Assembly: GCF_040183065.1 (NCBI RefSeq)
Contig: NC_091122.1
Span: forward strand, 78,546,955 to 78,610,954
Reading direction: 5' to 3'
DNA from: Periplaneta americana
Taxonomy: Eukaryota > Arthropoda > Insecta > Blattodea > Blattidae
DNA length: 64,000 nt
Each line of letters opens with the position of its first letter. Positions within the stretch are counted from its first letter, which is position 1. Below the pieces are notes generated by a model. It was not told the origin of the DNA and searched no databases. It worked only from the letters and a program-made list of their open reading frames with translations. Positions 1-10,705 of the stretch are shown piece by piece. The translations under genes were made by a program, and so were the position numbers.

Positions 1-650
1 TGACCTGCAGGAATGAATTCCTTGTGCCGTTGTAGTCGAAGAAAACGAGCAACAGTGTATTGACCTTTGACTTTTGCAGGGAAGTCTTTTTTGGTATAGC
101 AGGGAAGTCGGTGAATACCATTCCATCCATTGTCACTTGGATTCCAAATCAAACTGGTAGCAACATGTCTCATCCCGCATGACGATGGTTTGCAGGAAGG
201 ATGGATGATGGTCACGTATGGTAATAAAATCTCCAGATGTTTCCATCCGTTTTGCCTTTTGCTCGTCTGTCAGCTTGTGCGATACAAACCAGGAACAGAT
301 ATTCCATTTACCCAAATTATAGTGAACGCACCGTGTCCTGACTAATGCGCAATTCCTACACCATCAGTCGTAAAGTCAGTCGCCGATCTTGTGGCAGCAT
401 TTATCACACTCGCTCGATTATGTCTGAGGTTCTGCCTGTCGATGGTCGACTCGAACGTGGCTCATCCTCAGTCATTTCCTTCCTTTCGCGAAAGTCAACT
501 ATTCGTAAACACATTTTCTGCTCACTGGTTCCCTCCCGTAACCTTACACCAACATTTCATGTATCTCTATTGCCGTCTTTCCCTATTTGTAGGAGAACTT
601 GAAGTTCACGTGTTGCTCCTTTACTCTGTGACACTACTTTCCACAGTGTC
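1..650 (-). pseudogene. mariner-type transposase fragment, cut by window edge
   Basis: The minus strand reads as a decayed mariner transposase. Near 590-625 the N-terminal helix-turn-helix start is visible (GKTAIEIHEML). Around 410-475 comes RSSRPSTGRTSDIIERV and then PQDRRLTLR. Near 255-290 is LTDEQKAKRMETSG, and near 135-160 is DETCCYQFDLESK, whose Asp is the usual first catalytic residue of the mariner DDD triad. At 1-120 KSKVNTLLLVFFDYNG matches the strand after it. The reading frame has several stops and shifts, so it is not functional. The C-terminal half would lie left of base 1. Order and motifs make the family call firm; the subfamily is not resolved. Confidence 0.85.
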
Positions 651-841
651 TATGTTCTACAGGCCATAGAGGGGTTTCCCTGACGGTCACATGTACTCCA
701 TACCAGGTGGTACTTCTCATCACATCTCTGAAGAGCCATGTCTATGCGCGCACATCTGTGCAATGTTGCCGTTAAGATATGACACCATTCACCGAAATAT
801 TTAGACACACCACGTGTAATTATTGGTCCGTAGAATAAAAC

Positions 842-1000
842 CGAGCGAGTTGACTCATGCGTATCGCATGGGACTCGCATTCTGGAGGTTCGTGGTTCGA
901 TTCCCGGACCGACCAACCTGACTGTGGTATTTCTGTGGTTTTCCACCGTTACTTAGGCAGTTGGTTAGGAGAAGCCGTTTTTCATCTCCTTCAATAGACA
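842..1000 (+). mobile_element. tRNA-derived SINE
   Basis: A tRNA-like head with an A-box-like stretch near 846-856 and a clear pol III B box (GGTTCGATTCC, 894-904). It is followed by the non-tRNA body (GTGGTATTTCTGTGGTTTTCC) that many insect SINEs share. The 3' limit is unclear. I call it a SINE, not a tRNA gene, because no acceptor stem or anticodon loop can be drawn. Confidence 0.7.
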
Positions 1001-1366
1001 TATTCAGATCAAGACGCATGTCTTCCCGCTTACGGGAGAGAGCGTCCTCTCCGCAAACGTTCCTGGATTCCCAGCCTTCAGCAATTTCTCTGCCAGGAAT
1101 CATTCCTTAAAAGCTCTTCCAAGGGCGCTTCGACACGTTGGAAGAGACGTTGGAATGGATCCTGTGCTGCTTGGCCACCTTGGCGGTATGAACGTAGAAC
1201 GGGCGAAGATAGGAGGCCCTCATTGGATGTGCGGGTGAGGGGGTCACATGCGGCCGGTGAGCTAGTACAACCTCATTCTCATTCATTCCATACAATTCGG
1301 GGTGAAAAATAGACATCAGTATGGCCGAAGTGAAAAGGGTAGTTCTAACCCGCCCGTAGCCACCGT
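1001..1366. other. unassigned, GC-richer stretch
   Basis: This is more GC-rich than its surroundings and has no coding signal I trust. It may be SINE body or other repeat, but I found no terminal repeats. Confidence 0.4.
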
Positions 1367-1367
1367 G

Positions 1368-1390
1368 ACCTAACCTGACCTAACCTAACG
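1368..1390 (-). repeat. short telomere-like CCTAA run
   Basis: About four and a half units of CCTAA with one variant unit (CCTGA). Read on the minus strand this is the insect telomere motif TTAGG. It is far too short to be a telomere and is most likely an interstitial remnant or chance. Confidence 0.5.
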
Positions 1391-3168
1391 TAGAATAAAG
1401 TGTCAAGGGAAACGGATTACTGAGCGTGGACGGGGAAATGTTTGGCTAACTGAGGATATTACATACAAAATATTTCCAATTTTCATTACGAATTGTCTAC
1501 ATTTTGAAAGTAGGATAGGGGCAGAAGTGAATATGGAAAGTGGGGTTAGTTCCAAAGATTTATAATCTCTTTGTTACTTATGAATAGACCACAGTTTATG
1601 TAAATTCTTACGATTAACTACATACACATATATGTGCTTAAACCATGCAATTTATAAATGAAGTCAAATGTCTTAATTGTTGGGTTGTAGGGAGTGGCCT
1701 TTGTAATTCAGAAATAGCTCTTCTTATTGTTTGGATATACAGTATACCTAATTATATTACTTAAGAATATTTAATAATAGTTGAAGAAAATAAACTATAA
1801 ATGATAATAGATTAACATTTACAACATGATAAATTATCTTACTTTTTGTGAAACTTGTAAAAACTATAATGATGAAGCATGTTCCGATATCATTTTCACA
1901 ACATTAGCTTGCATTGTGACATAAATCATAATAGAATCTGATAATGTTTATTAAATGGATTTTGTCACATTTCGACATATTGTACAATATATTATCTAAA
2001 GTTTGTGACTTGACCTAAAATAACATTACCTACTGCTATTATTTCTGTTCTTACGTGTCAGTTCCTTTGAAGCATGTCTGACTCTTGTTACAGCCCTTCG
2101 TGTTTCAGAGTTATAATATATTAATAGTCTGCTTAAGATGTATATTGATCTCTGGAAATTGTCTTTCGAGGTATTAATCAGGACCTATTCGTCTATGAAG
2201 AAGACAGGTCATGTCTACATTATTTTATTTTATTTTTTATTTCAGTTATTATATTCGATAGATATTACTTAAACATTGTAGCTTCAAGATATGGAACACA
2301 TCAAAAGTTATACAAAACCACATTAATTCAAATTTTAAATATAAAAATAAGTTGAGTAGAAGTCATGAGTGTATTAATTCTGCTCTAACATTCCCAACTA
2401 AAATTTTGAATGTTTTGATTAGTATTAAAACTACTGTTACTGGATGAAGAATCTCTGTGCTTGTGAATTCCTGAAGATGGTCTATAATCCTCATAAGACT
2501 AAAGACATAACGGACTAATCGTAAGGACGCAATTCTTAACTATAATTTTTCGACATAAAATATATTAAAATCGTACTAATACACATAACATAAGCTTTGT
2601 CAATTCGTTCACTCGAACTTCTTCAATATCTGCGATAAAATTCGCATTATAAAATGAAAGTTATAAATGCTGGAACACAATAACTATTTGAAAGTTGCAA
2701 TTACAACGATAAAAGCGCCAGAAACTTGAAGATAAGCATTTATGGATGCACATTTCATGTTTCAAGTCAGAACAAATTAATGTCTGGAACACACACAGAA
2801 ACCATTAAGAGAAAGTAACACGCCCATTTACAAATTTTCGACGAACTGGCGTCAGAGAGCTCTTTGCAATTTTATGCCGAGACTATATGCACGTGCTAAC
2901 GTCAGGGAAAACTAGCTGAATGCAGCAGATCTCATTAGCGGGGGAGTGGGATATCAATTACAGCACTTAAACACTATCAGGAGAACAAGATAACTAACGT
3001 AGCCTATATGTTTGCACGGGAGGTTTACATTTTAAATTATGGTCTACACTTATTTTAAATAATATAACGGATGTTCCCCTGACAACTGGCTGCTATAACA
3101 TAACCACTTTCTGATCGGTCCTTGTTTAAACCTGTGAAATTCAGCTATCATATCGTGTTTAAAAGTCC
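1391..3168. other. AT-rich intergenic DNA
   Basis: No ORF of note, no terminal repeats and no tRNA-like motif recognised. Confidence 0.5.
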
Positions 3169-3615
3169 CGCGCCTTAGTGTCGCGTCATATTCTAGGGCT
3201 CTAGAAAAGCATGCCTCGACTCTCGTTACGAATGCGCACTGGTTCGATTCCTCATATTTACAAATGGCTTTTAAGGAACACGTAGGTTCATTGCCGCCCT
3301 CACATAAGCCCGCCATCGGTCCCTATCCTGTGCAAGACTAATCCAGTCTCTATCATCATATCCCACCTCCCTCAAATCCATTTAAATATTATCATAAGAA
3401 AGGAATTTTCTCACGAAATTTCGACCAGTGTATGTTGCGACCGGCACCCATTCAGCATCGTGAACAGTAAGTAGCGAAATTCGGTTTCGGGGGGATCGTT
3501 ATGCTAACTACATGATGCCTCCTTGGGAATCATGTGGACGTGAGATCAGCGGCCTGCTGGTCGGCTTTGTTCCTTCATAGGCTGTCACGTCACCACTAAT
3601 TATTTATTTATTACG
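3169..3615 (+). mobile_element. long tRNA-derived SINE, split by a LINE tail
   Basis: The head around 3174-3255 has a B-box-like GGTTCGATTCC (about 3241-3251). After an interruption at about 3256-3400 the body resumes: an ACGAAATTTCGACCAGTG motif, then the run containing GGGGGGATCGTTATGC, GTGGACGTGAGATCAGC and CATAGGCTGTCACG. It ends in a short TATTTATTTATTA tail. This order matches a very abundant cockroach SINE that I remember. The two halves fit together if the middle is removed. Confidence 0.7.
3256..3400 (-). mobile_element. 5'-truncated LINE 3' end
   Basis: On the minus strand this gives GGGAGGTGGGATATGATGAT and then a reading like LREVGYD...RDW, with CGATGGCGGGCTTATGTGAG and CCTTAAAAGCCAT at the end. 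The same tail occurs at 22700-22995 and 48685-48835 (plus) and at 51295-51385 (minus). It is the C-terminal end and 3' UTR of a non-LTR retrotransposon, inserted in the SINE above. Confidence 0.75.
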
Positions 3616-4706
3616 CTTAAAATCGTCGATAGGTAAGGGCTAAACTCTCTTTTGTTCACAAATGTCCTCACTTTTGTATAAAAATAGAGCTGTCAATTTT
3701 TTTGATTATGCATTATGGGAATACAAGTGTTTCATTGCTGTGCTTTGCTGCTGATATTTATGAGGATACAGAAAATCCATGAAAAGTTTTAAACAGTCGA
3801 AATACTCGTACGAGTCTCTGACAGCGTTGCTTTCATCAGCACCAAACTGCTGTTACTAATAGTGACACAAATATCAAGATTTCCTTATGGGCAGCAAACA
3901 CAGCTGACTGAGTAGTACATCATGTTGTTCTCAAAAATATGTTGTTTCAACAGTGCCAACTAGTTATATAATATAAATTTGTCCTTGTTAAAGACGATAT
4001 CATACTTATTAATTTCTATTTGCATAGATATATGATACAGAGAATTATATTAATTAATGTATTTTATATCATAGGTGATTCTATCTATAGAACGGAACAA
4101 TTCTTTGGTGTATGCTATGCAGTGAAAATCTGTAATTAAGTAACACATGCATAACTGAATTTTATGAAATCTGGCATTAATATTAAGAGTAACTATTCAT
4201 TTTCTAAACCTATTTTAGAATGACAAATTTATAAAGAGCTTTACGGAGCCTATTACATTAGTAAGCTATATGGTTATCCCATCTTATATATTGATCAGTG
4301 ATAATATATAAATATTTAACTTGTGAAGTATCTTCAAAACATGCATAATTACAATTTGTAGGTTATAGAAAATAATAGTGATAAATCTTAATTTTGGTAT
4401 GAAAATTTTAATTTGGTTTCTGAATACCAGTTATGTTCAATGAAAAATAATTAACATTCATTTCGTGACATTTACAGAAAGTAAATTTATATCAAGCCAG
4501 TTTTTGATAGTAGTCATGCCTGCATTTGCGTAACTGTAAGTACATTTTCAAATATTATACCATGAAAGCAACTACAGTATCATCAGCATGTGACATAATT
4601 GTGCCGTTGTGTATTTAAGATGAATATTTAATAAATCATTTATATGTTCTATATCAATAATAAGATTGGTCCTAATATAATGTCTTGCTGCACACAATAT
4701 TAACTG
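3616..4706. other. AT-rich intergenic DNA
   Basis: Nothing recognisable; strongly AT-rich with stops in all frames. Confidence 0.5.
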
Positions 4707-4718
4707 TTTTATGTCTAT

Positions 4719-4984
4719 TAATTTTTTTATTTATTTTAGTATGTTATTTTACGACGCTTTATCAACATCTATGGTTATTTAGCGCCTGAATGAGATGAAG
4801 ATGATAATGCCGGTGAAATGAGTCCGGGGTCCAACACCGAAAGTTACCCAGCATTTGCTCATATTGTGTTGAGGGAAAACCCCGGAAAAAACCTCAACCA
4901 GGTAACTTGCCCCGACCGGGAATCGAACCCGGGCCACCTGGTTTCGCGGCCAGACGCGGTAACCGTTACTCCACATGTGTGGAC
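4719..4984 (-). mobile_element. tRNA-derived SINE with 12-bp target-site duplication
   Basis: The pol III B box reads GGGTTCGATTCCC on the minus strand (4918-4930). The body has CTGGTTGAGGTTTTTTCCGG and GGTTTTCCCTCAACAC, and the 3' end has GATAAAGCGTCGTAAAATAA. The flanking direct repeat TTTTATGTCTAT at 4707-4718 and 4985-4996 is a clean target-site duplication, so both ends are set. It resembles the SINEs described from termites and cockroaches (Talu-like). A short ORF on the plus strand through it is only an artefact of the SINE. Confidence 0.88.
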
Positions 4985-5459
4985 TTTTATGTCTATATTG
5001 TTGAGAATAAGAATGGGCAATAATGAATTAATGATGATGATAGCATTCTTGTTGTTCCAATATCTGTTAGGCTACTGACATGTTCTATTCTTTGAAAATC
5101 AAATTATCTCTTGTGGAGTTTTCCAAATATTACTTCTGCTCTTGGCTATAATTCAGTCCTCTATAATATTCACATAATTGTCCCACAAACCGTTGTTTGT
5201 AATTAAATTAAAGGGTTGAGAGCCATAGTGGGCCAAATCCGTTTTCAGAATTTTGAAGCTTATCTCATCTTTTGATTGCACGCTGACTCACGTACTCAAC
5301 AGATAGCGTCATTTGTTCCAAATACCTCACGTTATGAAATAATTAAAACAACAAAAATATTCTCTCAAGCAAATGCCATTTCTTTTTATAAGCAGACTGG
5401 ACCATATCCAAATGTCCAATCAAAGCTGCTGCTTCTTGCCACTTGACTTGATGTAGAAC

Positions 5460-5800
5460 ATGACAGACGAAGTGAAAGAAAATAATTCAACTAAGGTGAA
5501 ATCTAGGAAGCGTGTGGAAAACAGTGATGACTGGGAAAAAATGTACGAAAAAGGAAAATAAATAGTGGCCAAGAATATGTAAATGCAAGTGGAAATCCTG
5601 TGTCTGCGAAAATGTACACTGACAAAGACTGCAAATGTGGGCTATGTTGTGTCGAACGTTTGGATAATGAAAATGATCGAGAACACATTTGCATGATACA
5701 TTCTCGTCAATACGTAATTTTAACCATTAAATGCAGATCTTACAGGAATGGTTCATATAATGAATATGAAGGGGCACAGAGGATCTGCTGATGTAGAAAG
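5460..5800 (+). pseudogene. N-terminal part of the Sola-like transposase gene
   Basis: It starts near ATG 5461 (MTDEVKENNSTKVKSRKR) and, after a frameshift near 5560, continues as NSGQEYVNASGNPVSAKMY, DKDCKCGLCCVERLDNEN and DREHIC. The pattern of a basic RKR stretch, NSGQEYV and a C-x-C-x2-CC cysteine cluster is the conserved start of a multicopy insect transposon protein. The reading frame runs on to a stop at 5789-5791. It belongs with the downstream block at 6195-6850; the region between is too decayed to follow. Confidence 0.65.
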
Positions 5801-6194
5801 TAGTCATGGACAGCATTCACGCATATATTATATTAAGTGAAAGTTACGTACCATAACCACAAAAATTATACTTGCAGGTACCTATTTAAATAATTGTCTC
5901 TTTTACTATGAAAACCTTGTATTTGAGCTATTAAAATTTCACCAATTAAGCGGTGTACTGTACAATTTTTACCTAACTTCGTTAGAATATGTATTAATTT
6001 ATAATGAAATCAAAAGAGAAATTATTTAATCAATTAATATTCATACAATTTAGAAAATTATATTTCAAAAGGAGGCTTTTTTGGAGTAGTCTATGTGTAC
6101 CTATGGTAAACATTAATTTTCATTTTTACGATGACACTAATATGCAAGTATGCAAAACAATATTCTTCAATTTGCATGTAAAACGTTGAAATGC

Positions 6195-6850
6195 ATGAAT
6201 GTGAACATGATGTTAGGCTATTTGTGGAGAGAAAACACTGCTCAGAGGGCGATCATATCTATTGCCATACCTTAAAGCTGTAAATACTGGAACAAAGCAC
6301 TTAATAGTATATTCAAATAACGTGTGGGGGACAAAATAGAAACCAGTATAATATAACTTCATTTTGAGCCTCCATTGTCCATTATTCACAGTTTAAGAAA
6401 TAGACCATACATTTCTATAATTTGGGTATTCTTTCCTCCCTAATGACAGGGACTTTAGCACTATTGAGTAAGATAAACGCAAAGCCAGAAATCTCTTTAT
6501 CATAGACGATTGTTTGGGTTTAATGCAACACATTTGGAAAAAAAAAGTTCTTTGTTGTAAAGAAAATGGAACAGTCAGACTATCTTCATATCAAAGATAT
6601 TACAAAACACAATTTTTCTGTGTAAAGACACTACAGATGGCAACAAAGTCCAATGGAAGGAAATTAAATGGCTGAGGTCCGAATCATTTGAACCAATAAA
6701 AATTACATTTCGTTATTCTCTAAATGAGCTAGAAGCAGTTTTTCCAAAATTTAGAAATGGAAAAGTGGGCACTGGGACAGCTTTTGGAGATGGCCCACTA
6801 GCACATTTTTGTTTAAACAAGACAAATATTGTGACATAGTGGGCCAACTC
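6195..6850 (+). pseudogene. core of the Sola-like transposase gene, frameshifted
   Basis: The motif TCGGQNRNQYNITSF at 6320-6364 is the expected (D/T)-C-x-GQN-R/K-N signature. The motif GYSFLPNDRDFSTIE is exact at 6424-6468. Downstream come LFIIDD, LMQHIWKKK and KVQWKEIKWLRSESFEPIKI (about 6640-6700). The C-terminal FGDGPLAHFCLNKTNIV ends near 6835. At least two frame changes and two stops break it. These motifs belong to a transposon protein family that I associate with Sola; the biochemical role (a DDE-type transposase) is inferred. Confidence 0.65.
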
Positions 6851-7147
6851 CAATAATTTGACATACGTGTAATTCCGTGATGTTATGCGAGTAATTAGGG
6901 CAATATATATATTTTTTCTTTTTATGTCATATATATAATTTCATCACTACTTTCTTTATATATTAAAGTCATAATTAATTATTAATATGCATTCAATGAA
7001 TTATTTTATGTATTTAACTTTGCCTCAGTTTTCTTAGTTTCATGAAAATGGCGCTTGGCCCCAGGCCCGGTGAGAGGGTATGGAAGGCCTGGCTGTATCC
7101 TGGGGGCCCGGGGCTTTCAGAGGGCCCGGATAACGTGCTGGTAGTAC

Positions 7148-7368
7148 TACGAGGGAGAGTCAAAAAGTAATCTTAATAATTATTTTATTAATTGAATATG
7201 TACAATAAGACTACAAACACTTCATCACTTTTCAACATAGTCCCCAGTACGTTCAAAGCAAGTGTTCCTGTTATACTATGTTGAAAAGTGATGAAGTGTT
7301 TGTAGTCTTATTGTACATATTCAATTAATAAAACAATTATTAAGGTTACTTATTTACTCTTCCTCGTA
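7148..7368. mobile_element. mariner-derived foldback MITE
   Basis: Two 93-bp arms (7148-7240 and 7276-7368) are inverted copies with five mismatches, all in the outer 35 bp. They are separated by a 35-nt spacer. The outermost bases are TA, then CGAGGGAGAG and CGAGGAAGAG, typical of mariner ends. The spacer begins with the mariner-internal TCCCCAGTACGTTC. It should fold into one long hairpin. No coding capacity. Confidence 0.85.
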
Positions 7369-7637
7369 TATAGATATTCATTAAAATGTAAAACTGAAAG
7401 TAATAATATTATTTAATTTTTGCGACATTTTTACACACACGGATCATAGTGAAATCGTTGCATTGGGCGTGGCATTTACCGGGAAAACAGTCCTCTACTA
7501 CGATAGATAGTACACGCTTGTTCCATCTCAATTCCACGCCACACACAGACCAAAACTCGTTTTGTTGGCTTGTTCGGAAGCTGACAACCATGTATGTTAA
7601 TGTTTTAATCAATTTTGTTTGAAGATTCTGAGTTATC

Positions 7638-7897
7638 ATTTTCTTTACTTGGTTATTTAACGACGCTGTATGAACTATGAGGTTATTTAGCGTCGATGAA
7701 ATTGGTGAAAGTGAGATGATATTTGGCAAGATGGTGCCGAAGATTCGCCATAGATTATCTGATATTTGTCTTATGGATGGGGAAAACCTCGGAAAAAATC
7801 CAACAAGGTAATCAGCCCAAGCGGAAATCGAACCCACACCCGAGCGGAACTCCGGATCGGCAGGCAAGCCCCTTAGCCGACTGAGCTACGCCGGTGA
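7638..7897 (-). mobile_element. tRNA-derived SINE with 10-bp target-site duplication
   Basis: The minus strand starts with GCCGGCGTAGCTCAGTCGGC, a good A box, and has a B box GGTTCGATTTCC. The body has CCTTGTTGGATTTTTTCCGA and the 3' end GCGTCGTTAAATAACCAAGT. The duplication CTGAGTTATC at 7628-7637 and 7898-7907 defines both ends. A minus-strand ORF of 152 codons over this region is a SINE artefact. Confidence 0.88.
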
Positions 7898-7989
7898 CTG
7901 AGTTATCCTCATAAATATGGTGCTCAGAAAAGAAAGGAGAAGGAGACTAAGGAAGAATTATCCAAGAAATAACAACAACATTTGGTTTT

Positions 7990-9030
7990 GTGTTGAAGAA
8001 AGCTAGAACGTGTGAACAGGAAGAGGAAGTGGAAAGTGAATCTTTGGATCAAAGAAAAGATATTCAAGATGAAGACGAAGTAAAATCAGGATCTAATGAA
8101 CGTTCCGAATCAATAAATACAACACACCAGATTTTTCTTACTCCATTAGTAGCCTCTCACCGTGACCAATAAGATCATGAGCAGCAACCTCTAGACCTTT
8201 TGATTTTGACCTCGGGACACTAGAAAATTTGTAGTTTTCTACTGGGTTCATTCAAGAAGTAGTTTTTCGTGGGCTTACATCACTCCCTAAAGAGTTTCAA
8301 TGTGACATGGATAGTAATTTATTTTCTCATTGTATTCTGCAATGTACCTTGAAAAATGGAGAAAGCGTACCAAGAGACTGATTGCCGTATCTTCAGCAAG
8401 TTGCACGTTCAGTATTATGTTCAATTGGAGGATTTTCTGTTGGAAGAGACTCTATGATAAATTACCTACACATAAAAATAGTGCTAGGCATAATGCTTCT
8501 TATCTAGAGCGGCGGAGCTTGGAGAAACTTTTAAGTGAGGATTTAGCATTTGATATGTTACATTCTACAAACTTTAAGAATGTAGTGGACAATTGGAGAA
8601 AGATTTTAATCCGTATTTTGGATGTGATTCTGTTTGTAGGTGAAAGAGGCTTGTCACTGAGATGGGATACCCACCTTATTGGTGATCCCAGGAATGGAAA
8701 CGTCCTTGGGATCCTAGAATTAATTAGTCTATTCAACCAGTAAACTTTAAGAATGACTTACAAACTCTTCAACTCCTGAATGTCTTTACTCAACAGAAAC
8801 TGATCAATCTATTCCCAAATTCTGCATTGCTTTGCGCATATTTACTACATTGCCATTAAAAGTTGTTTAGCCTGTTGGCGCGTGCGAAGGACATATTTCG
8901 CTCAACAATGTCGCAAGGGAGACTATCATGTCTTGGCACCTTAGCTTTGGAAAGCAGTCTTGCACGAGAGTTGGACTTTGATGAAATAATAGACTATGTT
9001 GCGAGTCGAAACGCAAGAAAAGCTCCCCTG
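7990..9030 (+). pseudogene. ZMYM-type hAT transposase remains
   Basis: Three blocks survive. First, an acidic N-terminal piece (7996-8170). Second, 8330-8743 includes KLPTHKNSARHNASYLERRS, VDNWRKILIRILDVILFVGE and RWDTHLIGDPRNGNVLGILE, which match the N-terminal (TTF-like to DUF4371) region of ZMYM-type hATs. Third, at about 8880-9030 the C-terminal dimerisation end reads STMSQGRLSCLGTLALESSL and ARELDFDEIIDYVASRNARK. The catalytic middle is missing: after LISLFNQ the sequence jumps almost straight to the C-terminus. It is a deletion derivative. Confidence 0.7.
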
Positions 9031-9309
9031 TAGATTTCTTAAAAGTAATGTTCTCCTAAAATTTAAGTTAGTGACTTAGTGTGTGTGTCTATATTTAAAA
9101 TAAACAATAGATAATAGAGTAGTATAAAATATTTGTTCACTTTTGTAACGTCCATAATAAAAGATTAAAATGCATTGTTCAGTGCGAGTGTTCTCAATAC
9201 TCGTATATCGTTTGAAAGGGAGGCCCGTAGAATCTTAGCCAGGGGGCCCATTTGGGCTCTCTACTGCCCTGCTTAGCCCACTATGGCTCTCAGCCCTTCA
9301 ATTACCTTT

Positions 9310-9500
9310 TAATGTTGCTTCCTTTTATTTAGGTTTCTGTCACATTGTAGGTTTTCATAGCAATTATAACTATCAAGAAAATTTGTATTTTCCAACTGTG
9401 CGTTGCGATTTAACACTTTCGATGATTTGGAAATACTTGCAAGTCAGGAAATATACAGTAAATCAAGAGTCGAAAAATCACCTAATTTGTTGTGTTCGTC
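9310..9500. other. no feature seen
   Basis: Short AT-rich spacer between the Sola-like element and the next hAT remains. Confidence 0.4.
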
Positions 9501-9827
9501 TAGACAAGGTGTGTCAAATTCATTAGAGCCTCGTGCCATTTCATGTAACACCAAACTTCTCGTGGGCCACACATGATCTATTGACCTTGCCATTGTCAAA
9601 CATAATATTATTGTTTTTAAACTGGCTGAGTTCTTGCTTATTCGTGATTCATATTTATAGCTGATAATACTGTACATTAACAACTGTTTCAATGGTTCTA
9701 AAAATATATCAATATAATGGAATATGTTATTATGATCAATCTATTGTGAAAAGAAAGTTTAACTCGGGATATATATTTTAATTAAAAAAAATATTGAGGA
9801 TTCAAAAGTTATAAAAGCATTATGTAG

Positions 9828-10151
9828 TCACTCACAAAAAACAACTCGAAGCTGAAAATCTCTTTGTGTGAGATCTTGATGCATACGCATATGATAAGGA
9901 TGGTAGTGGTGATTCTTCAGTACCCGCTGCACTGAAGTGCGGATAATCCCACTGTCTTTGGCCAATTCACGTTGACTTGTCTGAGAATTTACTTCTACAA
10001 CGGCAAGAATATTGAGAGCACTTTCATAATTCACTTTTGATTTCACCTTTAAGCGATTCTTGTTTTTTACACTTCCATTTTTACGCAGCCGTGTTTCCAG
10101 TCGTTTGAATTTCATATGAGACATTTGCATTCTATATCTTTCATTCAACAC
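9828..10151 (-). pseudogene. Tc1/mariner-class transposase N-terminal fragment
   Basis: A 107-codon frame. It contains LETRLRKNGSVKNKNR, then SQTSQRELAKDSGI, IRTSVQRVLKNHHYHPYHMR and TQRDFQLRVVFCE. This is the second helix-turn-helix and linker of an IS630/Tc1-type transposase. No catalytic DDE domain follows: the sequence reaches CE and then runs into the tandem repeat. It is a truncated insertion within the array. Confidence 0.7.
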
Positions 10152-10705
10152 TAAAGCTGCAATTCTATAGTTTCTCCTACATTCACCTATAATAATATAT
10201 TATTTACTTCCACATCATAAACTTCTATATTTCTGAATCTATAAGAGCCACACTAAACAATCAACATGGCCAGCCACATATTTTGAGAGTGGAGGTGGCT
10301 TTAATATCATAATACTGAAATAAATGGAAATGAAATTTTTTTTAGAAAATATTTACTATGTGTTTAGATGTTAATTATGATTATTTTGAGCAATTAATAA
10401 AATTATGTAAAGTTATAGCAAAGTTATTTTTATCAGTATCGGATATATCCCGTTTCAAACGACCTATACCATTTCAGAATTTCAGTATAGAAATAATTTT
10501 CTTAATTTGTTTACAACAATCAAAATATCTTAAAATTATATCATCATTCCGTTTAAAATTCTGCAGTTATTCCCATGGAACCCCATTTTGGGCAAGCTGA
10601 AATGTTGTCCATGAAACTACCACGAAGGCCTCCTCCTAAGAAAAGTGTAGGAAAAGTCAGCATTTATCTATATTGATGCTTTTGGGAGATATTAGCTTAT
10701 AATAT
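10152..10705. other. AT-rich, unassigned
   Basis: Lies between the transposase fragment and the main tandem array. A GTGGGCCGC at 10710 resembles hAT-terminal sequence. No gene is seen; an 80-codon frame here looks random. Confidence 0.4.

Larger units (their letters stand above)
7085..9262 (+). mobile_element. hAT element (ZMYM-type), internally deleted
   Basis: The outer GC-rich ends look inverted (CCTGGCTGTATCCTGGGGGC near 7088; reversed CCTGGCTAAGATTCTACGGG near 9240). They carry the GGGCCCGGG-type subterminal sequence of ZMYM-like hATs. The coding remains at 7990-9030 support this. No 8-bp duplication could be found, so the limits are approximate. It lies inside the Sola-like element and itself holds the foldback at 7148-7368 and the SINE at 7638-7897. 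Confidence 0.55.
5212..9297 (+). mobile_element. degenerate Sola-like DNA transposon (about 4.1 kb) with later insertions
   Basis: The two ends are inverted: AGGGTTGAGAGCCATAGTGG from 5212 and, reversed, AGGGCTGAGAGCCATAGTGG ending at 9297. They are flanked by TTAA (5208-5211) and TCAA (9298-9301), which fits a TTAA target-site duplication with one later change. Inside are two pieces of one transposase-like gene (5460-5800 and 6195-6850), followed by a hAT element, a mariner foldback and a SINE that arrived later. The superfamily name is tentative: it rests on the protein motifs described in the two gene entries and the TTAA-type site. Confidence 0.65.

Noticed and set aside
842..920. functional tRNA gene
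   Set aside because: The B box is good, but no acceptor stem pairs and a SINE body follows.
3050..3316. 88-codon minus-strand gene
   Set aside because: It crosses a LINE tail and SINE head; similar fragments recur as repeat artefacts.
4818..5078. 86-codon plus-strand gene
   Set aside because: It is the reverse of a tRNA-derived SINE.
7409..7867. 152-codon minus-strand gene
   Set aside because: Most of it lies in the SINE at 7638-7897, which has a clear target-site duplication.
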